Assembly: GCA_002392945.1 (NCBI GenBank)
Contig: DGHZ01000061.1
Location: 1-27,040 of the forward strand
Source: Caryophanales bacterium UBA3835
GTDB taxonomy: Bacteria > Bacillota_I > Bacilli_A > RFN20 > CAG-826
Direction: 5' to 3'
Length of the DNA: 27,040 nucleotides
The translations under genes were made by a program, and so were the position numbers. Below the pieces are notes generated by a model. It was given only the letters and a program-made list of their open reading frames with translations, had not been told where the DNA came from and ran no database searches. Positions 1 to 5,778 of this stretch are shown piece after piece; positions within the stretch are counted from its first letter, which is position 1, and every line of letters starts with the position of its first letter.

Positions 1-54
1 CTTTTTTATAAATAACATTGATAACAACAATAAGCTATGCTACTTTATTAATAG

Positions 55-100
55 AAGAACGGCTATGTGCGAATTAAGTTTCGAGTCGCCGTTCTTTTTT
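55..100 (+). terminator. Rho-independent terminator, plus strand, for a gene left of the window
   Basis: A 9-bp perfect stem (AAGAACGGC with GCCGTTCTT) encloses an unusually long loop of about 24 nt that contains a small inner CGAA/TTCG pairing. On the plus strand it is followed by a run of T. On the minus strand the trailing bases are only weakly U-rich. It therefore best terminates a plus-strand transcript entering from the left and faces the minus-strand gene whose stop codon lies in the T-run. Confidence 0.55.
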
Positions 101-408
101 TATCTAAAGTTTTTTCTGATTTTTTTCATTTTCTTTTTATCTTTTCGTGAAAGTTTCCAACGTTTCTTTTTAGGCCCAAATTTGGAAATGTCTTCTTTTG
201 TAGCAAAAGGTCTTGCAAAGCTTGTTCTATAATCTTCTTTGTTTGGATTCTTATCAAGTTTAATATTCTTTGTTTTTTGAGTTATCTCCGAATGAGTAAT
301 TCCGATAAAAAAGTAATTATTACCATCTTTTTTATAAATATATGCAGGATGCCCTTTAGATTTCTTACTGTTGTTTATTCTAAACTCATTACGTCTTTTA
401 ATGCACAT
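100..408 (-). CDS. Small basic conserved-type protein, function unknown
   Basis: A 102-residue, very lysine/arginine-rich soluble protein with no signal peptide or membrane segment. The middle carries GHPAYIY (residues 19-25), FFIGITHS (33-40) and LDKNPN (51-56). The C-terminal third has a WKLS motif (84-87) and then a lysine/arginine tail. I have the impression of a small conserved family found near mobile or defence genes, but I cannot name a function. I chose the ATG at 408 because GGTGA lies 5 nt upstream of it. An ATG at 420 overlaps the nuclease gene and its AAGG has no spacing. With the 408 start, one base separates it from the stop of the DUF1016 nuclease, so the two are almost certainly co-transcribed and translationally coupled. 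The charge suggests nucleic-acid binding, which is inference. Confidence 0.7.
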   Translation of the reverse strand: MCIKRRNEFRINNSKKSKGHPAYIYKKDGNNYFFIGITHSEITQKTKNIKLDKNPNKEDYRTSFARPFATKEDISKFGPKKKRWKLSRKDKKKMKKIRKNFR

Positions 409-409
409 C

Positions 410-1465
410 TTAGTCACCATCCTTCAGTAAGCCAATTAGCTCTTCTTTAGTTGGAAGAATGGTCTCATATTTAGCGGCAAATATCTGATTATTATCTTCT
501 GGTAATGTTAATCTTACAAATGCATCATCTTTTTCTTTACATAGTAAAATGCCTATAGTTTTATTTTCTTCATCAGATTTCACAAAACGATCATAGTAAT
601 TTACATACATCTGCATTTGTCCAATATCTTGATGCGTTATTTCCCCTATTTTTAAATCGATAATCACAAAACATCTTAAAAAGCGATTATAAAACACTAA
701 GTCCGCGTGGTAATGCCTTCCATTAAACGACAAACGCATTTGCCTTTGCACAAATATAAATCCTTTACCAAGTTCTAATAGGAATAACTTAATCTTGCTA
801 ATTATTGCGCTTTCTAAATCGCTTTCAGAATATTTTTCATTTTCCTCTAAATCAAGGAACTCCAATACAACTGGCTCTTTTAATACATCTGCTGGTTTTT
901 CAATTATTTGTCCATGCCTAGACAAATTTAATACTCCCTGTTTGTCTCTAGATAAACAAAGCCTTTCATATAAGCATGAATCAATTTGCCGTTTTAACTC
1001 TCTAAAACTCCAATTAGAGTTATAACACTCAATTTCATAGAACGATCTTTCATTTGGATCCTTTATTCTCATAAGCAACATATATGATGCCCAATTTAGA
1101 AAGAATCGATGTCCATCACTTGTGATTGGATAATTATTAAAATTATTTATAATTTTAGATTGGTCAAACACTGTTTGACTTTTTTGACTGCTATACACCA
1201 AATAGAACTTTCTGATCAATTTTAAATTAGTCAATGAATACCCTTTCCCGAATTCTTTTGTCAACTCACTAGATAATTGGATTAACAATTCTTCACCATA
1301 GTTTGCCTTATAAGATCCTTTTTGTTCTTGCTCCACTATACGTTTTCCTATCTCATAATAGGTATACACCATAGCGATATTAATTGATGTCACTACTCTT
1401 TGTTTGGCTGAGTTTATCAGTTCTTTAATTTCACCTAAGAACTTAGTGTCGATAATTGAATTCAT
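410..1465 (-). CDS. DUF1016/YhcG-family PD-(D/E)XK nuclease
   Basis: 351 residues, close to the usual length of YhcG-type proteins. The N-terminal half (about residues 10-165) is the helical DUF1016 domain with the typical YYEIGKRI, GYSLTNLKLIRKFY and NW.FRELKRQ signatures. The C-terminal half (about 205-345) is the YhcG nuclease domain: D255 in HADLVFY, the D270-x-K272 pair in VIIDLK, and Q285 in GQMQMY match the PD-(D/E)XK catalytic pattern. The start is the ATG at 1465, which has GAGAGGT upstream at good spacing. Further upstream ATGs lack a Shine-Dalgarno sequence. The family is a predicted DNA nuclease often seen in mobile, restriction-modification or defence settings, and its biological role is unsettled. 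The gene follows tRNA-Arg and its terminator, and a small basic protein gene follows 1 nt after its stop. No restriction methylase is in view. Confidence 0.88.
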   Translation of the reverse strand: MNSIIDTKFLGEIKELINSAKQRVVTSINIAMVYTYYEIGKRIVEQEQKGSYKANYGEELLIQLSSELTKEFGKGYSLTNLKLIRKFYLVYSSQKSQTVFDQSKIINNFNNYPITSDGHRFFLNWASYMLLMRIKDPNERSFYEIECYNSNWSFRELKRQIDSCLYERLCLSRDKQGVLNLSRHGQIIEKPADVLKEPVVLEFLDLEENEKYSESDLESAIISKIKLFLLELGKGFIFVQRQMRLSFNGRHYHADLVFYNRFLRCFVIIDLKIGEITHQDIGQMQMYVNYYDRFVKSDEENKTIGILLCKEKDDAFVRLTLPEDNNQIFAAKYETILPTKEELIGLLKDGD

Positions 1466-1523
1466 AAAAATACCTCTCATATATATAAGAGTGGTAATTT
1501 TCAAAAACTTGCGAAAAAAAGTT

Positions 1524-1556
1524 AAAAAAATAAAAAGACCACACTTTTATGTGGCC
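1524..1556 (-). terminator. Terminator after cadA/tRNA-Arg
   Basis: On the minus strand GGCCACA pairs with TGTGGTC (7 bp, one G-T) around a 6-nt loop and is followed by TTTTTATTTTTTT. It lies 12 nt beyond the CCA end of tRNA-Arg, so it would end the arsR-cadA-tRNA-Arg transcript. Confidence 0.75.
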
Positions 1557-1568
1557 TAATCAAATATG

Positions 1569-1645
1569 TGGCGCGCCATGAAGGACTCGAACCCTCAACT
1601 TCCAGATTCGAAGTCTGACACTCTATCCAGTTGAGTTAATGGCGC
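1569..1645 (-). tRNA. tRNA-Arg (anticodon TCG)
   Basis: A 77-nt cloverleaf with acceptor GCGCCAT/ATGGCGC, discriminator G and encoded CCA. The anticodon stem TCAGA/TCTGG encloses loop CTTCGAA, giving TCG, which reads CGA. The T-loop is TTCGAGT. The 5' end is 11 nt after the stop of the metal ATPase, leaving room at most for a poor -10 (TAATAT) that overlaps that stop codon, so co-transcription with arsR-cadA is likely. Most bacteria read CGA with a deaminated ACG tRNA, so a dedicated TCG tRNA is noteworthy. Confidence 0.95.
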
Positions 1646-1656
1646 ATACCACTATA

Positions 1657-3792
1657 TTAAACACTTTTACGTTTGATTTTTCTATATAAGATTAATAAAG
1701 AATTAATGACCATTAATACAGTTAGTCCAGTATCTGCTAATACAGCTAACCACATTGGAATAAGTTCGCCATTTCCTAATAGGCTGGTAATAAAAGCGGC
1801 TAACTCTACTCCAATTTTCACACTTAAAGCAAAGATGATATTAAAGATAGAGGTATGTCTAGCAATCTTAGCAATTCTAATTGAATCATAGACCTTCATT
1901 GGCTCATCATTCATAATCACGACATCTGCGCTTTCAATAGCAGCATCACTTCCAATAGCCCCCATTGCAAAGCCAATATCCGCTCTTTTGATGGAGGCTG
2001 CATCATTGATACCATCTCCAATAAAGCCAGTCGCGTATTTAGTAGAAAGCTCTTTTTCTAAACATTCAATCTTTTGATCTGGGAGTAAAGAAGAATAATA
2101 TTTTTTAATTCCAAGTTCACTACATAATTTTTGAGTATTATGTTCTTTATCTCCAGTAAGAAGGACAACATCAACGCCACTATTTTGAAGCGAAGAAACT
2201 AACTCTTTACTACTTTCTCTAACTTCATCAGAAATCACTAAGTAGCCAATGTATTTACCGTCATACACACAATAGACAACCACTCCATTTTCATCGACTT
2301 CTTCAAACTCGATTTCATATTCATTCAAGAGCTTAGAATTACCGATTAAGACCATATCACCTTTATATTCTGCACATACGCCTAATCCTGCTAATTCTTC
2401 AAAATTTTCGCTCAAAACACTGCTTTTTTTAAGTTTTGCGATAGTTTTTCCAATCGGATGGTTACTTAAAGATTCAACGCTGGACATCACATCAAGTAAG
2501 AAATCTTGCTCAACTCCAATAGGGACAATCTTGCTAATTTCAAAGACGCCTTTAGTTAAAGTTCCGGTCTTGTCGGTCACTAATTTTTTCATGCGGTTAA
2601 GCTCATCGATATAGTTAGTGCCTTTAAAGACAATACCATTTTTACTGGCTAATCCTAAAGCCGCAAAATAGGCAAGTGGAACAGAAATAACAATCGCGCA
2701 TGGGCAAGCTACAACCATCATCTTAAGTCCTAAGATGACCCAATCTTTCCAGTTGCTGGTAATTGCTCCTCCAATAACTGCAACAAGTAAAGAAACAATA
2801 AAAACAATTGGGGTATACCATTTAGCAAATCTAGAAACAAATTCATCAGCTTTAGATTTTTTAGCGCCACTATTAGAGATTAAATCAATAATCTTACTAA
2901 CCGCGGAATTTTGATAAGTTCTAATAACTTTTAAATTTAAAGTTCCTTCTTTTAAAAGATATCCAGAATATAGTTCCATATCCTCTTTCGCGCTTACTGG
3001 AACAAATTCTCCAGTTAAACTAGAAGTATCAACTTGTCCTTCTCCAGAAATAACAACAGCGTCAACAGGGATATATTCTCCTGCAGTAACAACCACCACA
3101 TCATTTACATTAAGCATATCTGGAGAGACTTCTTGAATTTCTCCATTAACTAATCTAGCAGCGTGTTCAATTCTTAAATTGACTGCTCTAGCAACAGCTT
3201 CTTTAGACTTATTAGTGGCAATACCTTCAATGATTTTACCAACTTGATATAAAGTAACAACCATCAAAGCTTCCATAAAGAAGTGAGGTTCATGAGCGAT
3301 AATCGCCACAATAAAGGCACCTACCGTACATAAAGTAATTAAAAGAGATTCATCAATTGGGTTTTCTTTATGAATAATGTGAAGAATTACTTTCCAAGTT
3401 ACATCATAAGTTAATAAAACGATTCCAAAAGCGTATAAACCTAGTTGAATATAAAATTGCTCATGAGTTAAAGCAATAGAGCACACTAAGATGATTGTGA
3501 CACCAATTAAAACTCTAGCTAATGTATACCAGAAATCTTTATTAAAGATTTTGTATCTCTTTTTTTGTTTAGAAGCATCTTCAATTTCAATTGGATCAGA
3601 TTCAACTTCTGCGATTGATTTTAAAATATCATCAATTGTTAATTCTTTATCTTTATATTCAATAAATAATTTATCTTTAGCGAAATCGATCACTGCACTA
3701 TTAATGGCAGGATGTTTATTTAAATGTTTTTCACTTTTAAGTGCGCAGTGCGCGCAATCAAAACCAGTGATATGGTAACTCTTCTTAATCAT
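1657..3792 (-). CDS. cadA: Zn2+/Cd2+/Pb2+-exporting P1B-type ATPase
   Basis: A 711-residue heavy-metal pump that exports divalent soft metals across the membrane using ATP. It has an N-terminal HMA domain with C13-x2-C16. The actuator TGE is at 260-262. The membrane CPC metal site is at 363-365. The phosphorylated D407 sits in DKTGTLT, the HP motif of the nucleotide domain is at 445-446, and the hinge GDGINDA is at 592-598. K659 in TM7 and D687 in the TM8 LADTG motif match the K and D ligands of ZntA/CadA, placing it in the P1B-2 (Zn/Cd/Pb) group and not among the copper pumps. The start has AAGGAG upstream and overlaps the end of the ArsR-type regulator by 8 nt, giving a classic cadC-cadA-like operon. 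tRNA-Arg follows 11 nt after the stop. The exact metal preference is inferred. Confidence 0.95.
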   Translation of the reverse strand: MIKKSYHITGFDCAHCALKSEKHLNKHPAINSAVIDFAKDKLFIEYKDKELTIDDILKSIAEVESDPIEIEDASKQKKRYKIFNKDFWYTLARVLIGVTIILVCSIALTHEQFYIQLGLYAFGIVLLTYDVTWKVILHIIHKENPIDESLLITLCTVGAFIVAIIAHEPHFFMEALMVVTLYQVGKIIEGIATNKSKEAVARAVNLRIEHAARLVNGEIQEVSPDMLNVNDVVVVTAGEYIPVDAVVISGEGQVDTSSLTGEFVPVSAKEDMELYSGYLLKEGTLNLKVIRTYQNSAVSKIIDLISNSGAKKSKADEFVSRFAKWYTPIVFIVSLLVAVIGGAITSNWKDWVILGLKMMVVACPCAIVISVPLAYFAALGLASKNGIVFKGTNYIDELNRMKKLVTDKTGTLTKGVFEISKIVPIGVEQDFLLDVMSSVESLSNHPIGKTIAKLKKSSVLSENFEELAGLGVCAEYKGDMVLIGNSKLLNEYEIEFEEVDENGVVVYCVYDGKYIGYLVISDEVRESSKELVSSLQNSGVDVVLLTGDKEHNTQKLCSELGIKKYYSSLLPDQKIECLEKELSTKYATGFIGDGINDAASIKRADIGFAMGAIGSDAAIESADVVIMNDEPMKVYDSIRIAKIARHTSIFNIIFALSVKIGVELAAFITSLLGNGELIPMWLAVLADTGLTVLMVINSLLILYRKIKRKSV

Positions 3793-4123
3793 GATGTTCT
3801 CCTTCTAAAACATGTTCATAAGTAATTTGCATGATTTGTTTTACATGTTCATCTTTTAAAGAATAATAAATCTTTGTGCCTTCTTTTCTTGCTTTCACAA
3901 AGTCTCCATCTTTTAAATCTTTTAATTGATGAGAAACTAAAGATTGACTACATCCCACTTGTAAAGCAATATCATTAACGCATTTTTCAATTAAGTGATG
4001 TGGATCACTACTAGAAGTATCTAATTCATCTAATAGACAAAATAAAATTTTAAGTCTAGTCGCATCCCCTGCTAACTTTAAGGTATCTTGCATCTTATTT
4101 ATTACATGTTCATTGATATACAT
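3785..4123 (-). CDS. ArsR/SmtB-family metal-responsive repressor
   Basis: A 112-residue winged-helix repressor of the ArsR/SmtB/CadC type that would release its operator when Zn or Cd rises in the cytoplasm. The recognition helix region is CSQSLVSHQLKDL (58-70). The C-terminal helix has D91-x-H93-x10-H104-x2-E107, exactly the spacing and residue types of the SmtB alpha-5 zinc site. The CadC-like alpha-3 motif is degenerate, with C48 kept but N50 in place of the second cysteine. It should therefore sense through the alpha-5 site, which is inference. GAGGT lies 8-9 nt before the ATG. A strong promoter with two operator-like repeats lies directly upstream, implying autoregulation of this gene together with the overlapping ATPase gene. 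Confidence 0.93.
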   Translation of the reverse strand: MYINEHVINKMQDTLKLAGDATRLKILFCLLDELDTSSSDPHHLIEKCVNDIALQVGCSQSLVSHQLKDLKDGDFVKARKEGTKIYYSLKDEHVKQIMQITYEHVLEGEHHD

Positions 4124-4142
4124 AATTGCTTACCTCGAGTAT

Positions 4143-4171
4143 ATTATATGAACATCTATTCATATTTGCAA
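4143..4171 (-). promoter_or_regulatory. Promoter of the arsR-cadA operon
   Basis: The minus strand carries TTGCAA (4166-4171), a 17-bp spacer and a perfect TATAAT (4143-4148). Transcription would start near 4136, so the leader is only about 13 nt with the Shine-Dalgarno sequence almost at its 5' end. The spacer is occupied by the operator-like repeat. Confidence 0.8.
4146..4165. promoter_or_regulatory. Operator-like inverted repeat 1 (ArsR/SmtB type)
   Basis: ATGAA and TTCAT are separated by 6 bp, within ATATGAACATCTATTCATAT. This resembles known SmtB/CzrA operators built on TGAAC..TTCA. It fills the spacer between -35 and -10, so a bound repressor would block RNA polymerase. Confidence 0.75.
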
Positions 4172-4178
4172 CAATAAA

Positions 4179-4197
4179 AATGAACAATCATTCATAT
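4179..4197. promoter_or_regulatory. Operator-like inverted repeat 2 (ArsR/SmtB type)
   Basis: A second copy, ATGAACAATCATTCATATTT, has the same arms and 6-bp spacing and lies just upstream of the -35. Its left arm starts 32 bp from that of copy 1, about three helical turns, so two dimers could sit on the same DNA face. Confidence 0.65.
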
Positions 4198-4219
4198 TTC
4201 TCTGATTGTCCACTTTTTT

Positions 4220-4678
4220 CTATATAAATCTGTATGATATTAATTTATCTTTTAGATAATTTAATTCTAGTTCAAAATATGGTTCGTTATTAAGTAGCTT
4301 CTTAAGGAAAATTTTGTCTCCTTCCCATAAATCCAAGGAGAATAAATCACTCTTTTTAATCCATTTTAATGTCCCTTCATCACATTCGATGAGTTCGCCT
4401 TTAAAGTCATTAACAACGTATAAATGCATTAATTCAGATATATCGTCGTAATTAAAATAAATTAATCCTTTTTTACTATAGGAAATAACATCTAATCCTG
4501 TTTCTTCCTTGATTTCTCTAAATAACGCCAATTCTGGAGTTTCATCATTTTCTAAATGACCTCCAACCCCAATCCATTTATTTGCATTAATATCATGTTT
4601 CTTTTTGTTTCTTAAAAGCATGAGGTAAGAGTTATCATTTTCAATATAAGCAAGTACTGTTTCTTTTTTAATATTCAT
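4220..4678 (-). CDS. NUDIX hydrolase, MutT/8-oxo-dGTP diphosphatase-like
   Basis: A 152-residue cytoplasmic NUDIX protein. The box is complete: G40-x5-E46-x7-R54-E55-I56-x-E58-E59-x-G61-L62, matching the GX5EX7REUXEEXGU consensus that binds Mg2+ and hydrolyses nucleoside diphosphate linkages. The opening KETVLAYIENDN strand and the order of the remaining strands resemble MutX/MutT-type oxidised-nucleotide sanitising enzymes, but substrate cannot be read from sequence in this family. The neighbouring AlkD-type glycosylase is also a DNA-damage gene, which fits. The start codon is only 15 nt past the U-tract of the tRNA-Gly terminator and has no real Shine-Dalgarno (only AAAAGAAACA), so it may depend on read-through. 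No terminator follows before the arsR promoter. Confidence 0.88.
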   Translation of the reverse strand: MNIKKETVLAYIENDNSYLMLLRNKKKHDINANKWIGVGGHLENDETPELALFREIKEETGLDVISYSKKGLIYFNYDDISELMHLYVVNDFKGELIECDEGTLKWIKKSDLFSLDLWEGDKIFLKKLLNNEPYFELELNYLKDKLISYRFI

Positions 4679-4693
4679 TGTTTCTTTTATTTT

Positions 4694-4722
4694 AAATAAA
4701 AAGGCAGTTTTTGTTAACTGCC
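4694..4722 (-). terminator. Terminator of tRNA-Gly
   Basis: The minus strand shows GGCAGTT pairing with AACTGCC (7 bp) around a 6-nt loop, followed by TTTTTATTT. It lies 14 nt beyond the tRNA-Gly CCA end and 15 nt before the NUDIX start codon. Confidence 0.75.
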
Positions 4723-4736
4723 AATTCTAGGTTTAT

Positions 4737-4810
4737 TGGAGCACCTGACGGGAATCGGACCCGCGTGTTCAGCTTGGGAAGCTAACATTCTACCATTGAA
4801 TCACAGGTGC
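4737..4810 (-). tRNA. tRNA-Gly (anticodon CCC)
   Basis: A 74-nt cloverleaf with acceptor GCACCTG/CAGGTGC, discriminator T and encoded CCA. The D-arm ATTC/GAAT keeps the GG of the D-loop. The anticodon stem TTAGC/GCTGA encloses TTCCCAA, giving CCC (reads GGG). The T-stem GCGGG/CCCGT encloses TCCGATT, so position 55 is C and not the near-universal U. A promoter for it overlaps the end of the upstream gene. Confidence 0.94.
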
Positions 4811-4820
4811 GTGCTTAATA

Positions 4821-4849
4821 TTTATATAATAAATAGATTACGAATTCAA
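4821..4849 (-). promoter_or_regulatory. Promoter of tRNA-Gly
   Basis: The minus strand shows TTGAAT (4844-4849), a 17-bp spacer and TATAAA (4821-4826). The -10 ends 10 nt before the mature tRNA, so the start point is only about 3 nt upstream of it. The -35 lies inside the last codons of the AlkD-like gene. Confidence 0.6.
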
Positions 4850-5509
4850 ACGTAAAGATTTAAACTTTTCTTTTGCTTCTACACTAAATCTAAATGAATC
4901 GCATATTTTAGAAATGGTTTTCAGTTTTAATTTTTTATCGTCTAAAGTAGTTAATAAATTAAATACCTCTTCTGGATAATTAATCGCAATGCTTTGAAGT
5001 AACCACGCTTCTGACATCATCACCATATATTCATCATTCTCTCTTAAATGTTTAAATACATTTAATATTTTTGGATCATTATAAAACTTTAATCCAAATA
5101 CATAAGAAAACCTTCTTGTATATAAATGCTTGTTATTGTAGTGAGATAAAAAGAAATCCCAATATAAATCAAAACTACATTTTTTAAGGCTATTATTAAT
5201 CGTATCTGTTATTGCCCACGACTGAGCGTATTTAATATTTTTATTTAAAAAATCTAATTGTTCCTCAATGGTTTTACACCTTTTAAGACCAATCCCAAAA
5301 TATATAAAATCAATTTCTAAGTGTTTTGATAAGACGAATTCATCTAGCTTTAGTTTATTATCTAGGACATGCTCTTTAATTATGCTTCTTAAAATAGGGT
5401 TCTTCACTCCGATAGTGATATAACCACTATTAGATAAATTTCCCGAAAATTCTGCGTGTTTGTTATCTCTAATAGAATATAAATAATCTAATAATTCTTT
5501 ATAAGTCAT
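4838..5509 (-). CDS. AlkD-type DNA alkylation repair protein (HEAT-like DNA glycosylase)
   Basis: A 223-residue, all-helical protein of the DNA alkylation repair (AlkC/AlkD) family, which removes alkylated purines such as 3-methyladenine and 7-methylguanine from DNA. W98-A-I-T-D102 matches the AlkD W-x3-D pair that lines the lesion and supplies the catalytic aspartate, and W169 in EAWLLQS sits where the second aromatic residue is expected. Length fits the family (about 220-240). I place the start at the ATG at 5509. The longer reading frame runs back into tRNA-Val and cannot be translated protein. No Shine-Dalgarno precedes this ATG; instead an extended -10 element ends 9 nt upstream, so the mRNA is probably leaderless. 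It lies between tRNA-Val and tRNA-Gly as a single-gene unit. Confidence 0.87.
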   Translation of the reverse strand: MTYKELLDYLYSIRDNKHAEFSGNLSNSGYITIGVKNPILRSIIKEHVLDNKLKLDEFVLSKHLEIDFIYFGIGLKRCKTIEEQLDFLNKNIKYAQSWAITDTINNSLKKCSFDLYWDFFLSHYNNKHLYTRRFSYVFGLKFYNDPKILNVFKHLRENDEYMVMMSEAWLLQSIAINYPEEVFNLLTTLDDKKLKLKTISKICDSFRFSVEAKEKFKSLRLNS

Positions 5510-5518
5510 AACTATACT

Positions 5519-5527
5519 ATTATAGCA
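5519..5527 (-). promoter_or_regulatory. Extended -10 promoter of the AlkD-like gene
   Basis: The minus strand reads TGCTATAAT, a perfect TATAAT with the TG extension. No -35 is seen, as expected for extended -10 promoters. The ATG follows after 9 nt, giving a leader of about 2-3 nt. The element starts just past the U-tract of the tRNA-Val terminator. Confidence 0.65.
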
Positions 5528-5530
5528 TAT

Positions 5531-5555
5531 AAAAATCCCCATTATTTGGGGATTT
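5531..5555 (-). terminator. Terminator of tRNA-Val
   Basis: The minus strand shows AAATCCCC pairing with GGGGATTT (8 bp) around a 7-nt loop, running into TTTTTAT. It is 11 nt past the CCA end of tRNA-Val. Confidence 0.75.
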
Positions 5556-5566
5556 AATAGACGATT

Positions 5567-5642
5567 TGGTGGGTACTGACGGGATCGAACCGCCGACCTT
5601 CTGTACGTCAAACAGATGCTCTCCCAGCTGAGCTAAATACCC
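5567..5642 (-). tRNA. tRNA-Val (anticodon GAC)
   Basis: A 76-nt cloverleaf with acceptor GGGTATT/AGTACCC (one wobble), discriminator A and encoded CCA. The anticodon stem TCTGT/ACAGA encloses TTGACGT, giving GAC (reads GTC/GTT). T-loop TTCGATC. It has its own promoter and terminator. Confidence 0.95.
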
Positions 5643-5674
5643 AACCCACTACTTCTATATAAGCAGCGATACAT

Positions 5675-5704
5675 ATTATATATAGTTATTATAAATAAAA
5701 GCAA
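5675..5704 (-). promoter_or_regulatory. Promoter of tRNA-Val
   Basis: The minus strand shows TTGCTT (5699-5704), an 18-bp spacer and TATAAT (5675-5680), about 32 nt before the mature tRNA 5' end and downstream of the ABC-exporter terminator. Confidence 0.6.
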
Positions 5705-5724
5705 ATATTTTTTATCGTATAACA

Positions 5725-5756
5725 AGAAAAAAGCCCAGAAACTGATGTTTCTAGGC
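5725..5756 (-). terminator. Terminator of the ABC exporter operon
   Basis: The minus strand shows a 10-bp stem, GCCTAGAAAC with GTTTCTGGGC (one G-T), with a 4-nt loop and then TTTTTTCTTG. It lies 22 nt past the stop codon of the second ABC subunit. Confidence 0.9.
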
Positions 5757-5778
5757 CTTAAATCTATTAAGTTAAAAC

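Noticed and set aside
55..97. Possible tRNA remnant (GAACGGC/GCCGTTC acceptor-like stem with TTTCGAGT)
   Set aside because: No D-arm, anticodon arm or paired T-stem can be drawn, and the T-run after the stem fits a terminator better.
1..1645. Integrative element inserted at tRNA-Arg with the nuclease as cargo
   Set aside because: No duplicate of the tRNA 3' end, integrase or transposase is visible between the tRNA and the window edge. An attachment site could lie further left, so this is unsupported and not excluded.
5510..5611. N-terminal extension of the AlkD ORF to 257 residues
   Set aside because: The extra codons overlap tRNA-Val and its terminator; the translated segment is an artefact.
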